Assembly (NCBI GenBank): GCA_916613615.1
Contig: OU744732.1
Coordinates: 45,189,227 to 45,253,226 of the forward strand
DNA length: 64,000 bases
Reading direction: 5' to 3'
Origin: Steromphala cineraria
Taxonomy: Eukaryota > Mollusca > Gastropoda > Trochida > Trochidae
Every line of letters begins with the position of its first letter. Within the stretch, counting starts at the first letter, position 1. Both the position numbers and the translations under genes were made by a program. The notes under the pieces were generated by a model. The model was not told the DNA's origin, did no database searches, and saw only the letters and a program-made list of their open reading frames with translations. Shown here piece by piece: positions 49,976 to 59,839 of this stretch.

Positions 49976-50043
49976 TTATCTCATCGAGTGAGGTAGAAAA
50001 TATTTAACTTTTTTACCTCACGAGATGAGATAAACATGATATT
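49976..50043. repeat. Long near-perfect hairpin
   Basis: AATATCATGTTTATCTCATC, then GAGTGAGGTAG, is mirrored by ACCTCACGAGATGAGATAAA, then CATGATATT. The arms are about 29 bp with two mismatches around a short AT-rich loop. It is probably the left part of a foldback element, with the CRE-like pair at 50169-50197 lying just beyond. Confidence 0.7.
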
Positions 50044-50168
50044 TTTTAAGAATTCACATATATTCTATTTATTATATGAGGAAATCCTTCTAATTACGTC
50101 ATAAAAGACCAATTTCCTGTTGAGCAGCCACTTGAAGAGCCCGTCACCGCGGTACCAGTGAGAATTCA

Positions 50169-50197
50169 TGACGTCAGACCATTGTTACATGACGTCA
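50169..50197. promoter_or_regulatory. Pair of CRE-like TGACGTCA palindromes
   Basis: Perfect TGACGTCA lies at 50169-50176 and 50190-50197, 21 bp apart, in a GC-richer patch. Both lie in a 64-codon frame (50158-50352) that has no other coding support. Confidence 0.4.
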
Positions 50198-50434
50198 AAC
50201 TCTTGAACAGTAGAGTGACGATAAAGGTTATCGCCACTGTAGCCAGGGTTTATTTCACTGATAGAACAGAGTATCTCACCCTCAATCATATAATAAAACG
50301 TTTTTCCTTCTCTTTAGAGAGCACCTTATGGCTTTTTCAGTCTATGATGTAAATCATAATACCATAAATAATAATACAAGTCTCAAGACTAATTTAAACG
50401 CCTCGTATCAACTTTAGGAGTGCTCAATGGCGAT

Positions 50435-50712
50435 ACAATGTACAATGAACATAATTTACTGTAAAGGAATTTTACTTTCGAGTCAGTGCAAAGCGACTCA
50501 CGCGACCATGTTGGTCACTTCTTTCGTCATGTTCAGGGACCATTAGATACAGCTGGGTGAACTGAGTTCAATGTGGGCGAAAAGCCTTGTCCAATGACAA
50601 AACATAGTATTAGGCATACATCAAACATGTTTGGTCTCTCTTTCGGAATTCGAAACCCACCCTTTGGCGTGAGGAGCCAGTGTGCTAATCTTAAGGTTCA
50701 CATAACCACAGA
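50435..50712 (-). repeat. tRNA-derived SINE, diverged copy
   Basis: Read on the minus strand it follows the SINE at 38422: ATTAGCACACTGGCTCCTCA and GGGTTTCGAATTCC form the tRNA-like head. These are followed by GAACTCAGTTCACCCAGCTG, a GGTCGCGTGAGTCGC block and GACTCGAAAGTAAAATTCC. Confidence 0.7.
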
Positions 50713-51169
50713 CATATTCCACTACTTTCTTTGGAATATATGAAAGTCTGATTGCAATATTGTATAGTGCGTCAAAGGTCGCTACTCAAATATGTTTAGT
50801 TTTGAAAGCCACTTTTGATGGGCCGCTAGGACCTATCTGGCCACAAACCAGTGAATGCATGTCTGGTTACGCCCCCTTTTGTGACGTCATAAACAGAATC
50901 AGCCTCGTTATCTATACATCTTTCGTAACAATACCACAGAAAAACCCCAATAATTAACGATTTTCAGAAAATGTTTTCCATTCAGTTAGATAATTCATTT
51001 GACGATGTAATGTTTATTGGACAAATTAACAAAAACCAAGTCCAGGTTTTATTTTGTTGAAAAATCTGTGAACGTAAATCGTAAAGTGGTAAAATCGAGG
51101 TTAGTGGATGTTTAATGTTATAAACAAAACACTTATGATTTACACCATAGTTTTCAACGAGGAATGGAA

Positions 51170-51500
51170 ATTGGTTCTTATAAACCGGGATACACTTATA
51201 GTAAATGATATAAAGTGATTCAAGAATAACAAAAAGTATGAACTATTATCCAATATCAGTACATATTCAAGTTCATATCTATGCTTCAGAAATCCTAACA
51301 TATTTTGACGTGCTAGTGAGGTATCTTAAGTGTCAATCATGCACAAAACCAAATGGATCCTTATTCCACTTGGTAAAGGGGATGAAGCGATAAGTGTTTT
51401 TATCGAAATTTCCGAGACCTAAAAACGAATTTGATGGGTTTTCAAACATGGAGTTGTTATGTTTTGGGAGATTGCACGGGAACCAATCATATGGGGATGG
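51170..51500 (+). repeat. Second copy of the 330-bp module
   Basis: It is homologous to 47461-47829. Shared blocks include AACCGGGATACA, TTATCCAATATCAGTA, CAATCATGCACAAAAC, AAAGGGGATGA and GGAGTTGTTATGTTTTGGGA. It is not flanked by the 30-bp direct repeat seen at the other copy. Confidence 0.7.
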
Positions 51501-53321
51501 CAGATTTTCTAAGATATTGTTTTCAAAACATTAAATCACATTCTGTGTCGTGTGCATAACCAGAGCATAAAAGTCCAAAGACACCTGTACACAAAGAATA
51601 GAATATCTAACATAAAAAACGTTTCAAAATATACTCTGAGAATTGTCTCTTTAAAATAATATTATTTTGTGGCATAACATATAATTTTAATGATATATTC
51701 ATGATATAACGAGACTTTGGTTTGACGTTGAACTTTCTCGATAACATCAAGTGGTGATGTGCATCTTTAATGTCAAAACTGATAATTACTTTAAGAAAAG
51801 TAGATTTTGTGTATAGGTCTGAGTCAAACAGTAGTTGAAAGACTAAGAAGCATGTTTTCCTTCATTTATACTGGATAAAATAACTTGATATACTGGATAT
51901 TATGAATGATATTTCGAAGGTTGCCACTGAAATATGATTAGATTAAAAGTGTAGAATTGTTCATATATCCCTCATTATAAATAAAATAAAATCCAAATAA
52001 AAAAGGTAATCAAATCAGTTATGTTAAGATTCTCATTTTCATCAATTGTTTTTTTAATAAAAATGTGAAGCAATGATAAGTTGCAATATCTTTTGAGGCA
52101 AAACTGCAGACATCAAACTTCAAATGTCTTTGTTTTAATGATATTCTATAATTTAATAAAAGATCAATCTGTATTATTTGTCCCAATGTATTTCAAAATG
52201 ACAAGTGAAACTGAGAAATGAAGTGCTAGAAAAAATACAAACAATGTGTTTTATCGTGTAAGAACACGTAATGGCACAGTCAGTGAATCATTTCTTGTTT
52301 GTGTATTGGATGTAAGTATATTTAATGTTATGTGTATCTTGGCAGATGTGTTACCTATAAAGTGCACAAAATATATTAAGTTCAATTATGGGTGACTGAT
52401 TAAATTTCTTAATATGTACAGCACTTATTATTCTACTTAAAGTGATCCCATTCATGTTTTGAAAAAAATCCAGTAAAGAAATAAAACTGTCTTTAATGTT
52501 TTTTAGCAAACAATACTTAAAACAGGTCATGTACATATCTTTTGGCTACTTTCGAAAGTTGAAGAAATAAAACTGAAGTTTACTTGAAACTTTGTAAATC
52601 CTAAATGGTTGGTACACATGTAATTGCCATACTTTCCAATGAAATCGACAAGTAATCATAAGTACACGAAAATCGGATATTGAGTTGTTGTTATCATCTA
52701 TTCAATCTTTAAAATCTTCCTGACGTTTTAAATGTTTTGTCCAAAATACTCTTTGACGAAGCTAATTATCTGATGCTGTCATTACTGTAAACAGGGACAA
52801 AAGAAGGATATCTTGCGCACCACCAATCTTCAGATTCCTTTCAAACTTCTTATCCTCGGGCAATTACGAGAAGTTTGCAGGTGTAATAATAGCTTGAAAG
52901 ATTTTTAAAATGAAAACATTAAATCTATCGGAATTAATACCTGAAGGTGAATATAAAAAAGTCTGACTTTATTTGAAACCATTTCTATATTTGTATTATA
53001 GTCGTTTCATGTTTTTTTCCCAATGGCGATTCGTTGCTTTCAGTCAATGATTAGCTAACTTTTGAAATGTCAGACACCATATATATGCTTTGTAGAAAGA
53101 TATAACACTTTGTTTGGCGATGCAAAATCCAGTTCATGACAAAGTTTCTGATACTTAAATATCTCATATCTCTAAATTACTAAATTCATATTTGAGTTTG
53201 TGTGTACGGAGAAATTGTTTTCAATGAATATTTCAAGACACTTAGAAACCTCTAATTGCACCTTTCATATGGCAAACACAGGGAATTGAAAATGATTTTT
53301 AAATGAACATACAATACAGGT
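51501..53321. other. AT-rich non-coding DNA
   Basis: Nothing supportable was seen. Confidence 0.4.
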
Positions 53322-53561
53322 AAATATACTCAGTGGTAGAGTGTCCGCTCGTCACCCGGAAGATCGGGGTTCGATTCCCGGTCGCGTCATACCAAAAGAC
53401 GTTAAAAGGTGGTAGTTGTTGCTTTCTTGCTTAACACTCAACTTTGTAAAGGCAGAACAACGCATTAACTGGCGCTGCACTGTGGCTGCCGGGTGCTTCG
53501 CACAAGAAAAAATTCCAATATGTATGTATGTACTGAGGACAATAAAGTGTTGTTATTATAA
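53322..53561 (+). repeat. tRNA-derived SINE, second type
   Basis: CTCAGTGGTAGAGTGTCCGC forms a D-arm and A-box, and GGTTCGATTCC at 53368-53378 is a perfect B-box. The anticodon arm is degenerate, so it is not a functional tRNA gene. The body GGTAGTTGTTGCTTTCTTGC, AACTGGCGCTGCACTG and GCCGGGTGCTTCG is followed by an AT-rich tail ending ATAAAGTGTTGTTATTAT. The layout matches mollusc-type SINEs. The same tRNA head occurs reversed at 25084-25150. Confidence 0.75.
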
Positions 53562-55174
53562 CTTCACCCCTATACAATGGGCGAAAATACGGACATTAAA
53601 TGATAACTATCTTATTTAGACATAGATGATAAGTTTTGATGTATTCCAGTTCTTAATATTAACAACAACCCATCATATTTTACTCGATCTTTTACGACCA
53701 CACATTCTCGTAGGCGTTGTGACATAGATTTTCAGGTAGAATCAAAATCTGAATTTAAGAAGAGATCATTAAGGAGCAATAACATTTAAAAGAAAATAAC
53801 TATAACAAATACAAAAAAACATTTCAGATTATGATGATTGTAACTTTATCCATGACATAAACTTGCTAATACTCATAAAAAGTTTTAAGAAAGTAACTTC
53901 ACTTTCTGTCAACATGTTTTATGTGCAGCAATGAATATCTAGGACACTTCTTCTTTCCCAATTTCCCACTCCAAAGACTTTGAATAAAAGTTTTAAAACC
54001 CATGGCTGCAATCTTTAACATCTCGTTACGTACAGCTGCTTCAACGTGTTTTTGTTCGAGAACGCTGAAAAGGTCCTTGACACAAACAGTTGGTAGGAAA
54101 TACTAAAGATTTATATTGTGTATCGACGTGAATTGAAGGTATCTTACAACTATGGCTTTCAATAATGTTTCATCGTAATTAGTTTGCAAGTTGCAAAAAA
54201 TGCACTCTCTCCCCCTCAGAGGTTTATTTTTGCATAGTTATTGACATTTTTTTACAATCTAATCAAACTCAGACATAAAAAAGTCATCTTTTTTAGTTTT
54301 GTTTTCTACCCTTGACATTGTACTATATTTGCTAATAGTACAGGAAACATTGATAATAGGATAAGTGGAAATAGTTATCTAACTTTCCAACACCGCTTTT
54401 GTCTGTATAATGCGATACAGTTCTGTATAGCCATGATGGCATTGAACATAACGTCATTAAGACCAATTAGGACTAAAAGTATCGTATGTTACCTAATGAT
54501 ATCCAGCCATAATGGATGCGGTAATTGCCTGTTGTGATATACAAGGGAGTGTATCGGGGAGTAATTACCAGCTTATATGGACACACAATTACGTAGCCTA
54601 GACATCAACTCTTTAGATAATTAGATACTATACTGCGTGTCTCAAAGTGATAAATATAGAAGACTTTCTAAAAGATAAAAGCGTACAACGTTCTCTTTAT
54701 TGGAACACAGTAAACTCACGATGAGTAATCTTGTTATTAAATTGACATTGTATACAGCATCAAATGTCCTTTAGGAATATATATCTAATTATTTATACAT
54801 ATAAGATGAAAAAACCTTTAGAAAACTAATATTATTGTAAGGACATTCACTATGATATAAAACAGTAAATGATATTAATACGCTCTTTGTATTAAGGACA
54901 TTGTACTTATTGTAAGGGCATTCACTATGATATAAAATAGTAAAATATATTAATACGCTCTTGGTATTAAGAGAAGAAACAACATTGTAGTGCTTTAATT
55001 GTGGTCAATATTATACACGGTTAGAACAATACCGATATTTCATTTAATACAACTTTATTTTGATACTTCAGAAAGAAGGTATTTAAGAAATCAAATGCAG
55101 GTTTACTCACTATGAATAGAAATGAGCTAAGGCGAGAAGTTGATTATCCTAAATTCACAATAGTTAGAAACATT
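53562..55174. other. AT-rich non-coding DNA with a 75-bp tandem duplication
   Basis: At 54834-54985 two adjacent units at a 75-bp offset share TTGTAAGGACATTCACTATG, ATATAAAA and TTAATACGCTCTT. Nothing else was recognised. Confidence 0.5.
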
Positions 55175-55538
55175 TTAAAGGGGCAGTAGCACGTTTTTAG
55201 GGAGAATATAAGGTCATGTCAGGAAAATTAAAATAAATGGTTCCAATCTTAAGTCAATGTATCTAAACTCAATAAAGCTGTGATAAATCAAAATTATTAT
55301 GGAAAGTTAAGTCATGCGATTCCTTTTCTTACACAAAAGGAATTAAAGGTGTTCACACAAAAATGGCTGCCAATGCATTTTATGTGAATCTTCATACTCT
55401 GTTCTCTCACTATGGATGAGTGGCTTGTGTAATGAGATTTTTGACACTATCAAAGTAATACAATTAGCATTAAGGTCCAATTATCTGTGAAAAATTGAAA
55501 ATATAAAATTGTCAAAAAACGTGCTACTGCCCCTTTAA
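55175..55538 (+). mobile_element. TTAA-flanked MITE (GGGGCAGTAGCACG family), best complete copy
   Basis: TTAA lies at 55175-55178 and 55535-55538. The left end AAAGGGGCAGTAGCACGTTTT and right end AAAACGTGCTACTGCCCCTTT are near-perfect inverted repeats of about 22 bp. It is 364 bp long with no coding capacity. TTAA flanks suggest a Kolobok- or piggyBac-driven MITE. Confidence 0.85.
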
Positions 55539-56906
55539 AGCGCTATAAAATTTAACATGGACAAAGATATCTCAAAGAAAGCATTATTGTTTAATGTGAG
55601 AATTTTTTTTAATTAATTGCGCTTCATTTTTTTCCTCTAAAAATCCGTTTATGCAAATGATTGACGTTTTGGCACAAACTTTGAGTAAATTACGTTTAAT
55701 CTTCTCCTCACTTCAGGGCTTGCCGACGTGCAAATCGTTGTAGTAATCCAGAACATCAACATCAGTGTTCGATTATTTTTCGGAAAAGATTATGGCCCTT
55801 ATTTGAGAATTAAATCTCAATGATAATATGAACAAAACACATATAAAAATTGTCCATATATTTACAACTTAGCTATTCCGATGTTGTTGTGGTATTTTCC
55901 ACAAATTTTGACACACAGAAAACTATTTCATTAGCTTAGATCTGTTGAAATGTTACATGTTACATGTTACATGTCCTACATGTAAACATTCGACGTCGAA
56001 ATAAAGATGTCTGCAGGTTTGTGGAATTGAAGGAATCAACGTACACCCGAAAAAAAATCAAGTTTTAAGGACACTAGGATTCTGTTCATGCCGAAAGTCT
56101 CCTGATTTTTCTAACATATGGAACACTTTTATATCAATCTAAACATATAAAACTATATTCTATGTTCAAATCAAAATGTAACTGGATATTTACGAACCAA
56201 CAACAATGTAATTATGAAGCAAAGATAAGTTAATTTGCTCATCGAAAACCCTTTGAAATTTACTTTTGTCATTTTCCTTGAGTTTATGTCAAATAGCAGA
56301 AAACACTCTAAGTGAGAATAAAGTTTGAAATGTGATTACAAGGTTTTGTAATGTGTGTGTTGGTTGGTCCAGTATTTCCTACACAAAAATTATGTTCTAT
56401 TGAATGTTATTGATGTTACAATCTAATCAAAATAAGAGGTTTTACATTTTTGTGTGTGCATCACTTGCATTTTTTTAGTAATTCGGTTTTAACCATGCAC
56501 GACAAACAAGTAACTTTTAAGCCAATTCTTTTAAAACTTGCAAATGCAATACCAATAACAACTTTTGGATAACTAGACATCGCATACTGCATTGTGAAAT
56601 GAGTTTAACACAACAAAGTGAACTCAATAAACAACCAATGAACATCAAAGGTATCTACATAACGTACAGTTAAGATTTGGGAGAACACTTTTTTAATTGA
56701 TTACAAGCTAAACATGATATGCAAGTTAAAAGAAAGCAGGCATTATGCATGTGAAAGACAAAATAACGTTTTAACATATTTATTGATAAGATAGATGACA
56801 ACCTACCCTAAATTATAACTCAATTAATCTTTGAAATAATTCATCATCGAACAAGATTTCAAAAAATATATTTTACTAAAAATCTACGAGTTGACTAATA
56901 AGAATT
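55539..56906. other. AT-rich non-coding DNA
   Basis: It contains a short (TTACATG)n run near 55950-55975. No gene is supported. Confidence 0.4.
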
Positions 56907-56998
56907 GAGGTGAGGTGAGGGAAGGTGAGGCGATATTGGTTTAACGCAGTTTTTCTACTTATATCACGGCTGCTAGTATTATTGCAGGTAGAATGCCG
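56907..56998. repeat. GAGGT microsatellite with repeat-like flank
   Basis: GAGGTGAGGTGAGGG is followed by TTTAACGCAG and ATATCACGGC. A GAGTG/GAGGT run followed by TTTACGCC...ATATCACGGC resembles a repeat family common in gastropod genomes. This is from memory of the pattern and is not verified. Confidence 0.45.
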
Positions 56999-57196
56999 CA
57001 ACAATAGATTTGCTGTGCATTTCGGTGAAACCGTCAAGCATTAGCTGGAACGACTGAACGTTAACCATGGGTTGTACTGCACTGGTATTCAGTGTAGCAA
57101 TGCACCAAAACATTAGTGCGTGAAAAGATACCTAAAAGCAGGATACCGTAAGAAGAATCAGGAATTGAATACAAGATCCTCTACCTTGACTAAAAT

Positions 57197-57433
57197 GTGT
57201 TATTGAATCAGCCCCTTCCTATTAAGTATCTTTGGTGCAAATATACACAACTCCAACGATCAGAAAACGTTCACCAGCTATCACTGCCAATAGTTCGCCT
57301 AAAATCGTTTGGCCACAAACGCTTCGCCTACACTGCATCCACACTCTGGAACTCTCTGCCACTCTCGATCAAAATCAGTAACTTTCAAACGAGTCTAAAA
57401 ACCTTCCTCTGTAGCAAGCACAATTACCTGTGA
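57197..57433 (+). pseudogene. C-terminal tail of a non-LTR retrotransposon reverse transcriptase
   Basis: A 78-codon frame (first codon GTG) ends TGA at 57431-57433. Its second half contains RLKSFGHKRFAYTASTLWNS, then LPLSI and a LKTFLCS close. The pattern RLKxFGxRxFxxxAxxLWNSLP...SLKTFL is characteristic of the extreme C-terminus of CR1/L2/Rex-like non-LTR polymerases, where the consensus has RAFSxAAPxLWNSLP. The first half (NQPLPIKYLW) resembles the preceding PLHWLPVKYR region with a large internal deletion. No catalytic domain is present. This is a 5'-truncated, decayed insertion. Confidence 0.75.
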
Positions 57434-57898
57434 CCTTTTTGTTTTGTGCAATCACTTGTTTATTGGAGATTTGGTGCGTTATTTAGAGGACTTAATGTTA
57501 TTTTTAAGAACTTATCGAGTATGATATGCTATGAGAAGTTGTAACAAAAACATATCGAAGCAACAGATGATATTGTTAAGGTGTGAAAACAAGTAGTGAA
57601 TATACTAGTTGTAAAAAACATCCTTTCAGATTACATGATTGACATGAAGATTGACGAATTCGAAGACTGGAAAATAATCCGATAATCACCATATGCCTTT
57701 TTATGGTGGGAGCAGATGTTTTTAAAGAAGATTAGTGGTGCTAGGTTGCTTGTTATTAGTTCAAGCAGAAGAGTGTACCTAGACCTATATATTGGATATT
57801 GTAACACTTTTATGTTACTAACCTTAAATGATATATTGCTCTTATATTCAGTAGCTTATAACCAAAAATAAAACTGCATCATTTTGTGTGTGTGTTAC
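57434..57898. other. AT-rich non-coding DNA
   Basis: This probably includes the 3' untranslated part of the retrotransposon fragment. Nothing else was seen. Confidence 0.3.
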
Positions 57899-58126
57899 TT
57901 AATACGGACGAAAAATTGAGTTATCTGTGAGTTTATATTTAGCATAATGTAACACGGTTGGTATGATATTGTTAACACTAAGATATTTGTCTCGTATCTC
58001 AGTAGACACGTTGCCTGTTTGTCCTGGTAAACTCTTCAACATCGCTGACATTAATTTTATTAAAAAAGTAATGGCTTGACATCTCCATTGACAGTGTTTT
58101 ATATCTGTTCTTTCAGCAATGACCAA
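57899..58126 (-). CDS. Candidate downstream exon of a small minus-strand gene
   Basis: The minus strand is open for 75 codons to a TAA at 57899-57901. It includes WRCQAITFLIKLMSAMLKSL, PGQTGNVSTEIRDKYLSVNN and a C-terminal DNSIFRPY. The mixed composition with Cys, Trp, Pro, Gly and charged residues is more protein-like than most AT-rich frames here. An in-frame stop lies about 10 bases above the frame, so it would need a splice acceptor, for example after AAAAAG or GAAAG near 58110-58130. These are weak. It may follow the exon at 58576-58758. No family is recognised. Confidence 0.3.
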   Translation of the reverse strand: MVIAERTDIKHCQWRCQAITFLIKLMSAMLKSLPGQTGNVSTEIRDKYLSVNNIIPTVLHYAKYKLTDNSIFRPY

Positions 58127-58386
58127 TTCACCTTTTTATAACCTTTAAGCTCACCTAATAATCCAGAGCTAAGCCTTTCAAGGTGATTGATGGGTTGACA
58201 AAGAAAGTTGCAAATAAGATTAAACTGTCTCCTTGTTTAACGAAGCAGCAGAATAAGACTTTGTACAGCTTTTGTTTTGTTTTGCGTCATTCAAATGGGC
58301 TTACACATAGCTTATACCATAGAAGCTTTTGGAAACCCATATGGTAGCAAGACAGAGGTTTTAACATTTGCTCTTCCCTACTGCAT

Positions 58387-58502
58387 CAGGGTCAAGATTT
58401 TTTCAAAGCTCTCTTAGTGCTTAGATAGTCGTAAGCCAATGCTAAGGAATGGAACTTACGACTATCTTAGTACTAAGAGAGCTTCGAAAATCTAGACCCT
58501 GG
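58387..58502. repeat. 116-bp foldback element
   Basis: CAGGGTCAAGATTTTTTCAA followed by AGCTCTCTTAGTGCTTAGAT is mirrored by ATCTTAGTACTAAGAGAGCT and a closing ATCTAGACCCTG. The arms are about 48 bp with few mismatches around a loop of about 19 bp. It is a small MITE. If the neighbouring exons are real it sits in their intron. Confidence 0.75.
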
Positions 58503-58575
58503 TCAATTGAGTGTTTAATTTTATCGTGCTTAATGAAGATATGACTGAAAAAACGTTTACCATGATCATTGAAAT

Positions 58576-58758
58576 TTACTTATAGAAAATGCCGAGCAGT
58601 GTTGTAACGAAATTTCTATAAAACGTTTTCGAAATATCAATCCTAATAGCCATGTCATCAATTCCTCCTTGTCCCAGCGGAAGTATGATCTGAAGAAGGA
58701 ATATAGAGCTAATAAGAATGATTAATACCAAACTCATACCCGAGGCATTCTCTGCCAT
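58576..58758 (-). CDS. Candidate first exon or small protein with signal peptide or membrane anchor
   Basis: On the minus strand, ATG at 58756-58758 in a strong context (TTAAAATGG) opens 60 codons to a TAA at 58576-58578. The N-terminus MAENASGMSLVLIILISSIF and following LLQIILPLGQGG form a hydrophobic core of about 20 residues, with a small-residue end resembling a signal-peptide or anchor. It is followed by a charged region (DDMAIRIDISKTFYRNF). The stop overlaps GTAAAT, a possible splice donor, which would lead on to the exon at 57899-58126. Phases fit only one weak acceptor. The whole would be a secreted or single-pass protein of about 130 residues. No family is recognised. Confidence 0.35.
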   Translation of the reverse strand: MAENASGMSLVLIILISSIFLLQIILPLGQGGIDDMAIRIDISKTFYRNFVTTLLGIFYK

Positions 58759-58788
58759 TTTAACATCAAACTTCCTTCCTGGACTCAA

Positions 58789-59413
58789 TTATAATTAGGA
58801 TGTTTTCTATTCACCTCAAGGTCCAACGTTTTGAATCTTGATTTCCCCCCCATATCGTTTTTGATGTAAATTGCTTGAAAGAGACCTTTTGAAATCCTAA
58901 CTTGTAATAAATGTGTAATTTCAGTCCTACTTCAGAACCATGATAGGAAAGTTCTCATTGTAAACATAAACATATTCAGTTTCTGAAATAACTGATTGTA
59001 TTAAGGAAGTGCCACGAATGAATGTATTTAAAAAAGTTTAAACAAATGCATAATAAAAAAAATGCACAATAACAGATACCAAAAAATGAAAGTCATTAAG
59101 AAAATATTTCGTGATACATGTCGATTTCTAAACATATCTTAAAGGACGTTATTTCATAAGTGTTCCTGCAAAAGAGGTGCAATCGCTGGATCATCAAATT
59201 TATGAAATCCACAAACAGCTTTGTTTTTGGAAACCGAATCTCGGGTTAATGTTGGTAAGAAATTATGATTATGTAAAACTACATGAACTTAATCAAGGTG
59301 TTATTTTTAAAATTTTCAATAAGCTATCATTTTAACTCACATGCTAACATAATTATCTTTATAGAAAAGTGTTCATATTGTTTAACCTTTATTATTTACT
59401 AAGAAGGAAATGA
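58789..59413. other. AT-rich non-coding DNA
   Basis: Nothing supportable was seen. If the minus-strand candidate gene is real, its promoter would lie here, but no clear TATA or Inr arrangement could be singled out. Confidence 0.3.
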
Positions 59414-59712
59414 ATCACCACCGAAATCCGTCTTGCCTTTACTGAAATTCACGCCCAACATCAACAGACAATTGTTGTGTACAGTGAGTCCTGGAAAACA
59501 TCAGTGAGTGTTTCTGGAAGCAGTTTTCATTAGATCACATTGGCAGGAATGCAGTTCTGACTTACATCCCAAATCTACAGCTGTCAATTCTTCATGTCTG
59601 TGGGGACATTAACCATCAAGATCTGATGATGCTATCCAAGTGAGCTGATCAAGAAGCAGGAGACATCAATACAGTCAAGGATCTTTTCATCAATCAGTTC
59701 ACGAGTCTGTAA
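59414..59712 (+). pseudogene. Decayed coding-like stretch, unidentified
   Basis: This is a GC-richer patch with partial open readings in two plus frames. One frame runs from 59414 to a TAG at 59531-59533 (EIRLAFTEIHAQHQQTIVVY onward). The next frame runs through LDHIGRNAVLTYIPNLQLSI to a TGA at 59641-59643, and continues in frame (ADQEAGDINTVKDLFINQF) to a TAA at 59710-59712. The minus strand also has coding-like stretches broken by several stops (RELIDEKILDC), so orientation is uncertain. It is best read as a frameshifted relic of an old gene or transposon. No family is recognised. Confidence 0.35.
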
Positions 59713-59839
59713 TATGATTTCTATCGACAATCACCGTTCATGTCCATTGCAGTTTTTTACATCAGACATTGCCTGAGGTTGAATTGCACCATACTTCATT
59801 TCGTCTCAGGAGACCACATTAATGGGACTTCACATCTTC

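Noticed and set aside
53322..53395. Intact tRNA gene
   Set aside because: The B-box is perfect, but the anticodon arm does not pair properly and the sequence continues into a SINE body and tail.
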